This document shows positions 54,924-63,597 of a stretch of DNA of 64,000 nt, in pieces (position 1 is the first letter of the stretch; each line of letters starts with the position of its first letter). The notes below the pieces were generated by a model. That model worked only from the letters and a program-made list of their open reading frames with translations, was not told where the DNA came from and did not search any database. Source of the DNA: Streptomyces sp. NBC_01716 (GTDB lineage: Bacteria; Actinomycetota; Actinomycetes; Streptomycetales; Streptomycetaceae); NCBI RefSeq assembly GCF_036248275.1, contig NZ_CP109181.1, positions 7,874,001 through 7,938,000 of the forward strand, in the 5' to 3' direction. The translations under genes and the position numbers were made by a program.

Positions 54924-56419
54924 AAGGCATCGGGCCCGGCCGGCCCGCCACCCCCTTCAAGCTGCGCACCCGTCTGGTGCTGGCCTTCCTGCTCGTGGCC
55001 GTCGTCAGCGCGGGCACCACCGCCACCCTCACCTTCCGGGAGGCGCGCAGCAGTGTCCTCAGGACGGCGCAGGACACCGCCGTCTCGTCCTTCCGTGAAC
55101 AGGTCCAGCAGATCGGTGTCGGGCTGCCCGTGGAGGACCCGGACGGGCTGTCGGAAGTCCTGCGCGACATCGCCCGCAAGGGCAAACCGCACACCTGGAT
55201 CGTCTTCGCCGAGTACGGCACACTCCGGGCCTCCTCCGGGACCAGCCCCACCTCCACCGTGATCACCCCCGAACTGCGCCGCAAGGCCACCGGCTATCCG
55301 CACGGCAGCTTCGAACGGGTCGTCAAGGACGGTGTGCCGTATCTGACGATCGCCATGCCCACCGTCTTCAAGGTCGGGGTCGGTGGTGTCCTGTCCACGG
55401 GGCTCGTCCTGTACGCGGTGATGCGCATGGACCAGGAACAGACGCAGGTCGACGCGCTGATCACCGCCGCCAGGGACGGCGCGGTGCCGGGACTCGCGAT
55501 CGCGCTGCTGCCCGCGCTGCTCGCCGCCCGGAGCGTCCTGCGCCCGGTCCGCGAGCTGCGGCGGGCCGCCCGCAGCATGGGCAGCGGCCGGTTCGACACC
55601 CGTATCCCGGTCCGGGGCAGTGACGAACTCGCCGATCTGGCCCGCACGTTCAACGAGTCCGCCGGTGAGATCGAGCGGTCCGTGGACGAACTCCAGCGCG
55701 CCGAGGCACGCGCCCGGCGCTTCGCCGCCGACGTCTCGCACGAACTGCGCACCCCGCTCGCCGGGATGCTCGCCGTGACCGAGGTGCTCGACGAGGACGC
55801 GGGCCGGCTCGACCCCGACACAGCGCAGGCGGTACGGCTGATCAGCGCGGAGACCGGAAAGCTCGCCGTACTCGTCGACGACCTGCTGGAGATCTCCCGA
55901 TTCGACGCGCGCGCCGCCGAGTTGAACACCGACGAGGTCGACGCGGCCGAGACCATCGCCAAGACCCTGGAGAGCAGGCACTGGACCGGCCAGGTACGCA
56001 CCGAACTGCCCGGTGGCATTCGCGCCCGGCTCGACCCGCGCCGGTTCGACATCGTCGTCGCCAACCTCGTCGGCAACGCGCTGCGGCACGGCGGCACGGG
56101 CGTCACCGTACGGCTGCGCACGAGGACGAGCGACGACGGTACGGGCCTGCTCGTGATGGAGGTCGCCGACCGGGGACCCGGCATCCGGCCCGAGGCGCTG
56201 CCGCACATCTTCGACCGCTTCTACAAGGCGGAGGCGGCCCGGACCCGTTCGACGGGCAGCGGGCTGGGACTCGCGATCACCCAGGAGAACGTACGGCTGC
56301 ACGGCGGCACCATCCACGCCGCCAACGCGCCCCGGGACAGCACGGGAGACCCGGACGCGGCGACCGGCGCGGTCTTCACCGTCGAGATACCCCTGAACGC
56401 GGGGGAGGGGACCGCGTGA
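54920..56419 (+). CDS. Sensor histidine kinase
   Basis: 499 residues from GTG 54920. Two membrane spans (about 20-37 and 190-206) enclose a short extracytoplasmic sensor of about 150 residues. HAMP domain at 207-258, H-box ADVSHELRTPLAG (phospho-acceptor H274), N-box NLVGNALRHG, G-boxes DRGPGIRPE and GSGLGLAI. It pairs with the response regulator. Ligand unknown; the adjacent peptidoglycan genes hint at a cell-wall signal (inference). Its stop overlaps the lipoprotein start. Confidence 0.92.
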   Translation: MKGIGPGRPATPFKLRTRLVLAFLLVAVVSAGTTATLTFREARSSVLRTAQDTAVSSFREQVQQIGVGLPVEDPDGLSEVLRDIARKGKPHTWIVFAEYGTLRASSGTSPTSTVITPELRRKATGYPHGSFERVVKDGVPYLTIAMPTVFKVGVGGVLSTGLVLYAVMRMDQEQTQVDALITAARDGAVPGLAIALLPALLAARSVLRPVRELRRAARSMGSGRFDTRIPVRGSDELADLARTFNESAGEIERSVDELQRAEARARRFAADVSHELRTPLAGMLAVTEVLDEDAGRLDPDTAQAVRLISAETGKLAVLVDDLLEISRFDARAAELNTDEVDAAETIAKTLESRHWTGQVRTELPGGIRARLDPRRFDIVVANLVGNALRHGGTGVTVRLRTRTSDDGTGLLVMEVADRGPGIRPEALPHIFDRFYKAEAARTRSTGSGLGLAITQENVRLHGGTIHAANAPRDSTGDPDAATGAVFTVEIPLNAGEGTA

Positions 56420-57060
56420 CCCGCTCGTGGCGCCGCCTGCGCGGCTCAACTCCCCTTGTGTCCGGGGCGGTTCTCCTTCTCACGCTGCAACTCACCGGCT
56501 GCGACATCCAGTCGACCGACGCGATCGACGCGGGCGGGCCCGCCACCATCCAGGTGTTCCCGAGCCGTGAGGACCGGACGCTGCTCTTCTTCCGCTCGGA
56601 AGGAGCGCTGATGCCCGTGGCCCGGCCCGGCGCGTACGTACCCCCGCAGGACCCGGCGAACCTGTCGGACCAGCCGACGGCGGATCCGGCGACGGCGGGG
56701 ACCAAGGCCCTGGTGGCGCTCTTCGGCGGACTGCTCCCGAATGAGCGCGAGGTCGGGCTCACCGACGGTCTGCCCGATCTTCCCGACCTGCCCGGCGACG
56801 GCGGTGGCGAGTCGCCCCGGGTGGAGCTGACCAAGGATGACCGGACGCTCGCCATACTGCCTCTCGCGCTCAGCGGCCTCGACGACACGGCGGTACGGCA
56901 GGTGATCTGCACCGTCGCGTTCGCACGGGACGCCGAGGGCAGCCGGCCGGTGCTGCTGCGGGGCACGGACGGGACCATGAAGCCGGCCAACTGCGACGCC
57001 GACATCGATCTGGGCGTACAGCCGCGCAGGGCGGTCGCACCACCCGCGGACAGCCTCTGA
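56416..57060 (+). CDS. Lipoprotein of the two-component operon
   Basis: 214 residues. GTG 56416 overlaps the kinase stop. A signal of 24 residues ends in LQLTGC, giving a lipobox. The mature protein has IQVFPSREDRTLLFFRSEGA, a Gly/Asp/Pro loop (LPDLPDLPGDGGGE), and two Cys (QVICTVAF, PANCDAD) that could form a disulfide. Not recognised as a family. Lipoproteins co-transcribed with Streptomyces two-component systems often tune the sensor from the outer face (CseA is the known example), but sequence homology to CseA is not evident. Confidence 0.8.
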   Translation: MTRSWRRLRGSTPLVSGAVLLLTLQLTGCDIQSTDAIDAGGPATIQVFPSREDRTLLFFRSEGALMPVARPGAYVPPQDPANLSDQPTADPATAGTKALVALFGGLLPNEREVGLTDGLPDLPDLPGDGGGESPRVELTKDDRTLAILPLALSGLDDTAVRQVICTVAFARDAEGSRPVLLRGTDGTMKPANCDADIDLGVQPRRAVAPPADSL

Positions 57061-57069
57061 CGGGTGCGG

Positions 57070-57087
57070 GGGCGGCATCAACCGCCC
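57070..57087. terminator. Short hairpin between converging genes
   Basis: GGGCGG (57070-57075) pairs with CCGCCC (57082-57087) around a 6-base loop, between the lipoprotein stop (57060) and the stop of the molybdenum hydroxylase gene (57114). Weak but well placed. Confidence 0.4.
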
Positions 57088-57113
57088 GTTCCGCCCATGT
57101 CCGCCCGTGTCCG

Positions 57114-59213
57114 TCACCCGAGATGCGGCAGCAGCCTGTCCGGCAGCATCGGCAGTTCGCGCAGGCGCACCCCGGTCGCGTGACGCACCGCGTTGCCGAT
57201 CGCCGCGGCCGTGCCGACGATCCCGATCTCGCCGATGCCCTTGCTGCCCATCGGATTGAGGTGCCGGTCGTCCTCCTCGATCCAGTACGCCTCCAGGGAG
57301 CGCACGTCCGCGTGGGCGGGGACGTGGTACGAGGCGAGGTCGCGCTCCACGAAGTCGCCGGCGACAGGGTCGATCGTCGCCCCCTCCATCAGCGCCATCC
57401 CCAGCCCCATCGTCATCCCGCCGATGAACTGGGAGCGCGCCGTACGGGGGTTGAGGATGCGGCCGGCGGCGTAGACCCCGAGCATCCGCCTGACCCGGAT
57501 CTCGGCCGTGTCCGTGTCCACCTGCACCTCGGCGAAGTGCGCGCCGTAGGCGTGGCGGGCGAACTCCGTCCCGGCCGCGACGTCCTCCGTGGTGTCGGCG
57601 CTCGCCGACAGCCCCTCGGAAGGCACGGTGCCGCCCACCTCGTCGATACGCGCACGCAGCGCACGGCACGCCTTGTCGACGGACCAGCCCCACGAGCCGG
57701 TGCCCGCTGAACCGCCCGCCAGCGGGGCGGTCGGCAGATCGCTGTCGCCGATCACGATCCGGACCCGCTCGAAGGGCGCGTGGAGCGCGTCGGCGGCGAT
57801 CTGGGCGAGCACGGTACGGGCTCCCGTACCGATGTCCGTGGCGTTGACCCGTACCAGGAAACCGCCGTTCGCGTCGGCGCGCGCCTCGGCGGTGGAGGGC
57901 AGGATGAACACCGGATACGAGGCCGATGCGACACCGCTGCCGACCAGGAACCGGCCTTCCCTCCGCAGCCCGGCACGCGGATCGCGGTCGCCCCAGCCGA
58001 ACCGCCTGGCCCCCTCGCGCAGACACTCCACGAGATGGCGGCTGCTGTAGGGACGGCCCGAATCCGGCTCGTGGGACGGGTCGTTGCGCACCCGCAGCTC
58101 CACCGGGTCCACCCCGACGGCCAGGGCCAGCTCGTCCATCGCCGACTCCAGCGCGTACATGCCCGGCGCCTCGCCCGGCGCGCGCATCCACGACGGAGTC
58201 GGCACATCGAGCGCGGTGACGCGATGGACGGTGCGGCTGTGCGGCGAGGTGTACATGGTGCGGGCGGACGTGGCGGCCTGCTCCACGAACTCCTTGACCG
58301 TGGACGTGTACGAGACCATCTCGTGCGCCAGCGCGCTGATCACCCCGTCCTGGTCGGCGCCGAACCGTACGCGCTGGATGGTCGGCGGCCGGTGCCCCAC
58401 GACCGCCGCGAGCTGGGAGCGGTGCAGCGCCAGCTTGACCGGGCGCCCGACGTGCCGGGCCGCCAACGCGGCCAGCACCGGCTGCGGGCGCGGCGTCCCC
58501 TTTGAACCGAAGCCGCCGCCCACGTGATCGCTGATGACCGTGACCTGCGCCGGGTCGAGGGAGAAGAGCGAGGCCAGCGTCTCGCGCACGACGCTCGATC
58601 CCTGGCTGGAGTCGTACACGGTCAGCCGCCCGTCGTGCCACTGGGCGACGGAGGCGTGCGGCTCCATGGGGTGGTTGTGCGTCGGGTCCATGGAGTACGT
58701 GACGTCCACGGTCACCGGGGCGGCGGCGTAGACGGTGTCGAAGTCACCGCGCTCCCGGGTGCCGGGATAGCCGCCGTTGGCCACCTCCGGGGCGTAGAGA
58801 CCGGGGTGGTCGGCGGTGAGGACGACGTCGTGCTCCTCGGCCGCGTAGGAGACCCGCACGGCATCGGCCGTGGCGCGTGCCGCCTCCAGCGTCTCGCCCA
58901 CGGCGACCGCGATGATCCAGCCGCGGTGCGGCACACGGTCGTCCCGCAGCATGCCCAGCGTCGCGTCGTCGGGGGCACTGACGTGCTGCGCGTTCTCATG
59001 GGTCAGTACGGCGACGGCCCCGGGCTCGGCGAGGGCGGCGGCCGTGTCGATGGACGTGATCCGGCCCTTGGCCACGGCCGCGGGCACCACCCACGCGTAG
59101 AGGCAGCCGGGCGGGGTGTGCTCGGCGGAGTACCTGGCCGTACCGCCGACCTTGGCCAGGCCCTCGATCCGGACGGCGGCGGAGCCCAGGGCGCGTTCGC
59201 GGCTGGTCGTCAT
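57114..59213 (-). CDS. Molybdenum hydroxylase catalytic (molybdopterin) subunit, PaoC/YagR type
   Basis: 699 residues. ATG 59213 has GGAGGAGA just before it. Xanthine dehydrogenase-like large subunit: AKVGGTARYSAE, EPHASVAQW, GGGFGSKG (molybdopterin contact), RAPGEAPG and the catalytic Glu in KGIGEIGIVG near the C-terminus. With the two genes upstream it forms an alpha-beta-gamma aldehyde or N-heterocycle oxidoreductase. The E. coli PaoABC enzyme detoxifies aromatic aldehydes; substrate here is unknown. No Tat signal is seen on any subunit, so it is probably cytoplasmic. Confidence 0.9.
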   Translation of the reverse strand: MTTSRERALGSAAVRIEGLAKVGGTARYSAEHTPPGCLYAWVVPAAVAKGRITSIDTAAALAEPGAVAVLTHENAQHVSAPDDATLGMLRDDRVPHRGWIIAVAVGETLEAARATADAVRVSYAAEEHDVVLTADHPGLYAPEVANGGYPGTRERGDFDTVYAAAPVTVDVTYSMDPTHNHPMEPHASVAQWHDGRLTVYDSSQGSSVVRETLASLFSLDPAQVTVISDHVGGGFGSKGTPRPQPVLAALAARHVGRPVKLALHRSQLAAVVGHRPPTIQRVRFGADQDGVISALAHEMVSYTSTVKEFVEQAATSARTMYTSPHSRTVHRVTALDVPTPSWMRAPGEAPGMYALESAMDELALAVGVDPVELRVRNDPSHEPDSGRPYSSRHLVECLREGARRFGWGDRDPRAGLRREGRFLVGSGVASASYPVFILPSTAEARADANGGFLVRVNATDIGTGARTVLAQIAADALHAPFERVRIVIGDSDLPTAPLAGGSAGTGSWGWSVDKACRALRARIDEVGGTVPSEGLSASADTTEDVAAGTEFARHAYGAHFAEVQVDTDTAEIRVRRMLGVYAAGRILNPRTARSQFIGGMTMGLGMALMEGATIDPVAGDFVERDLASYHVPAHADVRSLEAYWIEEDDRHLNPMGSKGIGEIGIVGTAAAIGNAVRHATGVRLRELPMLPDRLLPHLG

Positions 59214-60253
59214 CGGTCTCCTCCGCGGGGGTCGGTGTGGCGGGGGTCGGTGGGGTCGGTGGCGGTCGCCGTGGGGTCGGCCAGCTCGGTGAGCAGGCGG
59301 ACGGCGAGATTGCGGGCCATGGGGACCTTGAAGCCGTTGTCCCGCAGGGGCCGGGCGGCGGCGAGTTCGGCGTCCACCGCGTGCCCGAAGGACTCGGGCG
59401 TGGCCGGCTCGCCGCGCAGTGTGGCCTCGGCGGTCGTGGCCCGCCAGGGCTTGTGGGCCAGCCCGCCGAAGGCGAGCCGTACATCCCCCACGACACCGTC
59501 GCGCACGTCGAGCACCACGGCGGCCGATGCCAGCGCGAAGGCGTACGAGGCACGGTCCCGGGCCTTGCGGTAGGCGGACGGCAGCCCGGCGGTCGCCCCG
59601 GGGACCCGGATGCCGGTGATGAGTTCGCCCGGCCGGATCACGGTGTCCTTCTCGGGGTGGTCGCCGGGCAGCCGGTGGAAGTCGGTGAGCGCCACGGTGC
59701 GTTCGCCGTCCGGCCCCAGCAGCTGGACATCGGCGTCGAGCGCGGCAAGCGCGACGGCCATGTCGGAGGGGTGCGTCGCCACGCACGCCTCGGAGTGCCC
59801 CAGCACGGCGAGATCGCGGTGGGCGCCCTCCCTGGCCGGACAACCGGTGCCCGGCTCCCGCTTGTTGCACGGCTTGGTGACGTCCTGGAAGTACGCGCAG
59901 CGGGTGCGCTGGAGCAGATTGCCGCCGGCGGTGGCCGCGTTGCGAAGCTGCCCGGAGGCGCCCGCGAGCAGTGCCTGCGACAGCACCGGGAAACGTGTGC
60001 GGACGGCCGGGTCGGCGGCCAGGTCGCTGTTGCGCACGGTGGCGCCGATGAGCAGGCCGCCGTCGTCGGTCGCGTCGACGTGGTCGAGCGGCAGCCGGGC
60101 GACGTCGACCAGGTGGCCGGGGGTCTCGACCCCGAGCTTCATCAGGTCGACGAGATTGGTGCCGCCGCCGAGGAAGCGGGCGGCCGGGTCGCGGGCGAGG
60201 AGGGCGACGGCCTGGGCGGGGTCGGTGGCGCGTTCGTAGGTGAAGGACTTCAT
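59210..60253 (-). CDS. FAD-binding subunit of molybdenum hydroxylase, PaoB/YagS type
   Basis: 347 residues from ATG 60253. FAD contacts are FLGGGTNLVDLMK and ATAGGNLLQRTRC. The insertion CAYFQDVTKPCNKREPGTGC carries the cysteines of the extra [4Fe-4S] cluster found in PaoB, absent from ordinary xanthine dehydrogenase FAD subunits; this is why I assign the PaoABC group. The start overlaps the stop of the 2Fe-2S subunit gene and its stop overlaps the start of the catalytic subunit, all ATGA. Confidence 0.9.
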   Translation of the reverse strand: MKSFTYERATDPAQAVALLARDPAARFLGGGTNLVDLMKLGVETPGHLVDVARLPLDHVDATDDGGLLIGATVRNSDLAADPAVRTRFPVLSQALLAGASGQLRNAATAGGNLLQRTRCAYFQDVTKPCNKREPGTGCPAREGAHRDLAVLGHSEACVATHPSDMAVALAALDADVQLLGPDGERTVALTDFHRLPGDHPEKDTVIRPGELITGIRVPGATAGLPSAYRKARDRASYAFALASAAVVLDVRDGVVGDVRLAFGGLAHKPWRATTAEATLRGEPATPESFGHAVDAELAAARPLRDNGFKVPMARNLAVRLLTELADPTATATDPTDPRHTDPRGGDR

Positions 60254-60894
60254 GAGGTCATGTCCGCCTTGCTCGTACTGCCGGCCCAGGTCGTGCTGCT
60301 CGACGTGCTTGAACTGATCGTCGTACTCGTCCGCGGCGTCGTACCCGCGACGTCCTGGACGGCGGCGAGGATGTTCGGGTACGCGGCGCAGCGGCAGATG
60401 TTGCCGCTCATCCGTTCGCGGATCTCGTCGGGGGTGAGCGGCACCGGTTCGCCGGGCGGCGGGCCGTCCGCGCCGGTGACGTGCGAGGGGTGTCCGCCGG
60501 CCGCCTCGGCGATGACACCGACCGCCGAGCAGATCTGGCCCGGGGTGCAGTAGCCGCACTGGAAGCCGTCGTGGTCGAGGAACGCCTGTTGCATCGGGTG
60601 CGGCCGGGGCAGCTCGTCCGCACCGCCGCCGGGGGTGTTCGCGCCGTCCGCCAGGCCCTCGATCGTGGTGATACGGGCGCCGCTCTGCGCGACGGCCAGA
60701 AGCAGGCAGCTGTTGGTGCGGCGGCCGTCCACGAGAACGGTGCAGGCGCCGCACTGGCCGTGGTCGCAGCCCTTCTTGGGGCCGGTGAGATCCAGGTGCT
60801 CGCGCAGCGTGTCGAGCACGGTGGTCCGGTTGTCGAGCGTCAGTCGGCGGGGAGTCCCGTTGACATGGAGAAGTACTTCCGAGGTATTTGGCAC
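60250..60894 (-). CDS. [2Fe-2S] subunit of molybdenum hydroxylase, PaoA/YagT type
   Basis: About 214 residues. Plant-type cluster GCDHGQCGACTVLVDGRRTN with a following Cys, and second cluster CGYCTPGQICSA with ICRCAAYPNI. Electrons pass through both clusters to FAD. The start is uncertain: GTG 60894 or 60897, each with only a near GAGGG. The last 30 residues are an odd Ser/Thr run (TSTTISSSTSSSTTW) with poor codon pattern, while another frame over the same bases has good pattern; see findings. No Tat signal, unlike E. coli PaoA. Confidence 0.85.
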   Translation of the reverse strand: MPNTSEVLLHVNGTPRRLTLDNRTTVLDTLREHLDLTGPKKGCDHGQCGACTVLVDGRRTNSCLLLAVAQSGARITTIEGLADGANTPGGGADELPRPHPMQQAFLDHDGFQCGYCTPGQICSAVGVIAEAAGGHPSHVTGADGPPPGEPVPLTPDEIRERMSGNICRCAAYPNILAAVQDVAGTTPRTSTTISSSTSSSTTWAGSTSKADMTS

Positions 60895-60982
60895 CACCCT
60901 CGGGTATCCGTCGGGAATGCCCCGGAAACGACTCCCGCCGGGGACCACTCGAACAGCTTCGGCCAGGTGAGGCGACCCAGGA

Positions 60983-61018
60983 CCGGGGTCCGGGCCGGGG
61001 TTCGGGCCGGGGTCCGGC
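60983..61018. repeat. Three tandem 12-bp units
   Basis: CCGGGGTCCGGG (60983-60994), CCGGGGTTCGGG (60995-61006) and CCGGGGTCCGGC (61007-61018), just past the stop of the anti-sigma-type gene and before the molybdenum hydroxylase operon on the minus strand. Confidence 0.6.
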
Positions 61019-61034
61019 GAGGGCGGACGAGGGC

Positions 61035-61493
61035 CTACACGCGGCCGTCGGTCCGGGCCGCGAGGCGGACCTTGATGCGCTTGCCCACGGGCTCCCGGCG
61101 GACGTCGTATCCCTCGCAGAGCGAGATGACGATCTCCAGCCCGTGCTGCCCGATCCGGCCCGGTTCGGCCGCGCGCGGCACCGGCAGCGTGGAGTCGGTG
61201 TCCCACACGGTGATCTCCACGACGTCCCCGTCGAAGACCAGATCGAGGAGGCAGGGGCCGGGCGCGTACTTGCACGCGTTGGTCACCAGCTCACTGACGA
61301 CCAGCTGCGCCGTGTCGATCACGCGCGACGGCACGGTCAGGCCCTGGTCCGTCCGTACGCTCCCGAGGACGCCGGCCGTGAAGCGGCGCGCCTCGCCGAT
61401 CATCCCGGAGTCCCCGTCGAACACCGCGCCCCGCCTGAGCACCCGCCCCGTGGCCGGGCAGCGGTCCTCGGTCTCCTCCACCTGCCCGTCCAT
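61035..61493 (-). CDS. Anti-sigma-factor-type ATP-binding protein (RsbW-like HATPase)
   Basis: 152 residues. GHKL/HATPase_c2 fold: helix VVSELVTNACKYAPG contains the N-box Asn, VWDTDSTLP the first G-box, and RIGQHGLEIV the second. Family members are the short Streptomyces Ser/Thr kinases that act as anti-sigma factors or bind anti-anti-sigma partners. ATG 61493. It stands alone, divergent from terD across about 196 bases. The partner sigma factor is not in the window. Confidence 0.85.
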   Translation of the reverse strand: MDGQVEETEDRCPATGRVLRRGAVFDGDSGMIGEARRFTAGVLGSVRTDQGLTVPSRVIDTAQLVVSELVTNACKYAPGPCLLDLVFDGDVVEITVWDTDSTLPVPRAAEPGRIGQHGLEIVISLCEGYDVRREPVGKRIKVRLAARTDGRV

Positions 61494-61640
61494 GGTTCGA
61501 TCCGTTCCCCCGCAGCGGCTCCTGGGAGCCGGCTCTTCGTCTGTTCATGCCACCGCCTGCCCCGCTTCAGCCACTTCAGTCCCAAAGCAGGGCAACGAAC
61601 CGTACGAGCCTGGTCGATACCGGGACCGTCGGTCGTACGG

Positions 61641-61650
61641 TGTTATAGAT
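61641..61650 (+). promoter_or_regulatory. Extended -10 promoter candidate for terD
   Basis: TG-T-TATAGAT (61641-61650) is an extended -10 element with no clear -35 box, in an AT-richer patch about 40 bases before the terD start. Confidence 0.4.
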
Positions 61651-61689
61651 TTTGATCCACTTTTCAGTCACGAACAGCAGGAGGAGATC

Positions 61690-62265
61690 GTGGGCGTTTC
61701 CCTGGGCAAGGGTGGCAACGTTTCGCTGAGCAAGGAGGCTCCCGGCCTGACCGCGGTGCTCGTCGGCCTCGGCTGGGACGCGCGCAGTACGACCGGTGCG
61801 GACTTCGACCTCGACGCGAGCGCGCTGCTCGTGAACAGCGCCGGCCGGGTGCTCTCCGACCAGCACTTCATCTTCTACAACAACCTGACGAGCCCTGACG
61901 GTTCGGTCGAGCACACCGGTGACAACCTCACCGGTGAGGGCGAGGGCGACGACGAGTCGCTGAAGGTCAACCTCGCCGGCGTTCCCGCCGATGTCGACAA
62001 GATCGTCTTCCCGGTCTCGATCCACGAGGCGGGCTCCCGCGGCCAGAGCTTCGGCCAGGTCCGCAACGCGTTCATCCGCGTGGTGAACCAGGCCGGTGGC
62101 GCCGAACTCGCGCGCTACGACCTCACGGAAGACGCCTCCACCGAGACCGCGATGGTCTTCGGTGAGCTCTACCGGCACGGTGCGGAGTGGAAGTTCCGCG
62201 CCGTCGGCCAGGGCTACGCCTCCGGACTGGCCGGTATCGCGGCCGACTTCGGCGTCAACGTCTGA
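61690..62265 (+). CDS. terD: TerD-family calcium-binding stress protein
   Basis: 191 residues. GTG 61690 follows AGGAGGAGATC closely. Starts GVSLGKGGNVSLSKEAPGL and contains GLGWDARSTTGADFDLDASA and DNLTGEGEGDDESLKV, the two acidic calcium-binding motifs of the tellurite-resistance/TerD family; the C-terminus GELYRHGAEWKFRAVGQGY is typical. Streptomyces carry many paralogues, linked to differentiation, calcium and stress. The much longer open frame back to 60481 is a shadow. Confidence 0.95.
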   Translation: MGVSLGKGGNVSLSKEAPGLTAVLVGLGWDARSTTGADFDLDASALLVNSAGRVLSDQHFIFYNNLTSPDGSVEHTGDNLTGEGEGDDESLKVNLAGVPADVDKIVFPVSIHEAGSRGQSFGQVRNAFIRVVNQAGGAELARYDLTEDASTETAMVFGELYRHGAEWKFRAVGQGYASGLAGIAADFGVNV

Positions 62266-62310
62266 CCACGGACGCGACGAACGCGAGAAGCAGGCACGCG
62301 TTCAGCACAT

Positions 62311-62376
62311 AGAGACACGAGCAAGAGACACCACCAAGAGACACGAGCAAGAGACACCACCAAGAGACACGAGCAC
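62311..62376. repeat. 26-bp tandem repeat, about 2.5 copies
   Basis: Units at 62311-62336 and 62337-62362 are identical; a partial third starts at 62363 and continues as GAGCAC triplet-like repeats. Each unit is built from two AGAGACAC-type halves. It lies in the 228-base gap between the converging terD and dehydrogenase genes. Confidence 0.8.
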
Positions 62377-62482
62377 GAGCACGAGCGGGACGGTGGCGGA
62401 CGAGACTTGGTCCGCCGCCGCCCGGCCGGTCCGCGGGGCCGGCACCAGGTCCGTATCGAACGGGCTTGACGCGCAACAGGTT

Positions 62483-62506
62483 TCCCCGGCGTCTCACAGC
62501 CGGGGA
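62483..62506. terminator. Hairpin at the end of the zinc dehydrogenase gene
   Basis: TCCCCGGC (62483-62490) pairs perfectly with GCCGGGGA (62499-62506) around an 8-base loop holding the gene's stop codon (62494-62496). It probably terminates the minus-strand gene and may also stop terD transcripts. Confidence 0.6.
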
Positions 62507-63507
62507 TCGACGTGGATTTTGGGTCCCGGGCCGGCTCCCTCGGGCCGGGCGCCCGCCAGTACCTCCGCCAGCGACTCCAGCGCCACCGTGCCCGCGACCA
62601 GCGGACGCGGATCGACCGCGCCCGACGCGTAGTGCCCGATGGTGCGGGCGAGGGCGGGCGACGCGCTCAGGATGCCCACGGCGGTGACGTCCTTGAGCAC
62701 CAGCGCGCGGGTGTCGATCCGGCTCGGCCCGCTCGCCAGACCGATGTAGACCACGCGCTTGCCCGGTTCGACCAACTCCAGTGCCCGCGCCGGAAGATGA
62801 GCGGCGTTCGACGCGTCGATCACGGCGTCGAAGGGCAGATCGGGAAGCCCGTCGGCGGTCCACGCGCCGTGCGCTCCCACGGAGCGGGCGAAGTCCAGGG
62901 ACGCCTCGTCGAGCCCCTGTACATGCACTTCCGCGCCCCGCGCGAGCGCGAACCGCGCGGCGAGCAGACCGATGGTGCCCGGACCGAGCACCAGCAGCCG
63001 GTCGCCGCGGGACAGTGCGGCCGCCTCGACGGCGCGCAGCGCGTTGCCGCCCGGCTCGACCAGCGCGCCCGCCGTCGCGTCGACACTGTCCGGCAGCGCG
63101 TGCAGAGACGAGACGGGGACGGCGACCTGTTCGGCGAGCGCACCCGGCCGGCCGTGCCGGATGCCCAACTCGTAACGGTCCTCGCACACATGGTGCAGCC
63201 CGCCGGCGCACCGCCGGCAGTGCCCGCAGCCGAGCATGGTGTCCCCGGTGGTACGCCGCCCGAGCCAGTCCGGTCCGACACCCTCGCCCACGGCCGAGAC
63301 GGTGCCGCACCACTCATGGCCGATCCGGATCGGATACGAGGCGTGCCCGTCGTGCAGATAGCTCATCTCGCCGGTGTAGAACTCGATGTCCGTGCCGCAG
63401 ACACCCACCCGGTCCACATCGACGACGACCTCGCCGGGCGCGGCGACCGGCGGTTCGACGTCCCGCACCCCGCACCTGCCGGGACCGGTGATGACAAAAG
63501 CACGCAA
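62494..63507 (-). CDS. Zinc-dependent alcohol/polyol dehydrogenase (MDR family)
   Basis: 337 residues from TTG 63507, which has GGAGG six bases before it. Catalytic zinc ligands: Cys in GVCGTDIEFY and His-Glu in GHEWCG; structural zinc cysteines in CGHCRRCAGGLHHVC. NAD-binding LVLGPGTIGLLAARFAL. Similar in layout to threonine, sorbitol and galactitol/glucose dehydrogenases. Divergent from an IlvD/Edd dehydratase, which suggests oxidation of a sugar to a sugar acid that the dehydratase then processes (inference). Confidence 0.88.
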   Translation of the reverse strand: MRAFVITGPGRCGVRDVEPPVAAPGEVVVDVDRVGVCGTDIEFYTGEMSYLHDGHASYPIRIGHEWCGTVSAVGEGVGPDWLGRRTTGDTMLGCGHCRRCAGGLHHVCEDRYELGIRHGRPGALAEQVAVPVSSLHALPDSVDATAGALVEPGGNALRAVEAAALSRGDRLLVLGPGTIGLLAARFALARGAEVHVQGLDEASLDFARSVGAHGAWTADGLPDLPFDAVIDASNAAHLPARALELVEPGKRVVYIGLASGPSRIDTRALVLKDVTAVGILSASPALARTIGHYASGAVDPRPLVAGTVALESLAEVLAGARPEGAGPGPKIHVDPRL

Positions 63508-63597
63508 GGGCGACCTCCTGACGGGCGGGCCGGACGGCGGGTGGGAGGGCGGGGGCGCCCTTCCCCGGTACGGCTCCGGAAAGTTAGGGTGCCAGCC

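Noticed and set aside
56446..58641. 731-residue open frame overlapping the molybdenum hydroxylase gene on the same strand
   Set aside because: Shifted frame of the same gene, Arg/Gly-rich, no start signal or motif.
60481..62265. 594-residue version of TerD
   Set aside because: Extension crosses two minus-strand genes and lacks coding pattern; GTG 61690 has a strong ribosome site.
62311..62376. Possible CRISPR array
   Set aside because: Units are contiguous with no unique spacers and there are no cas genes.
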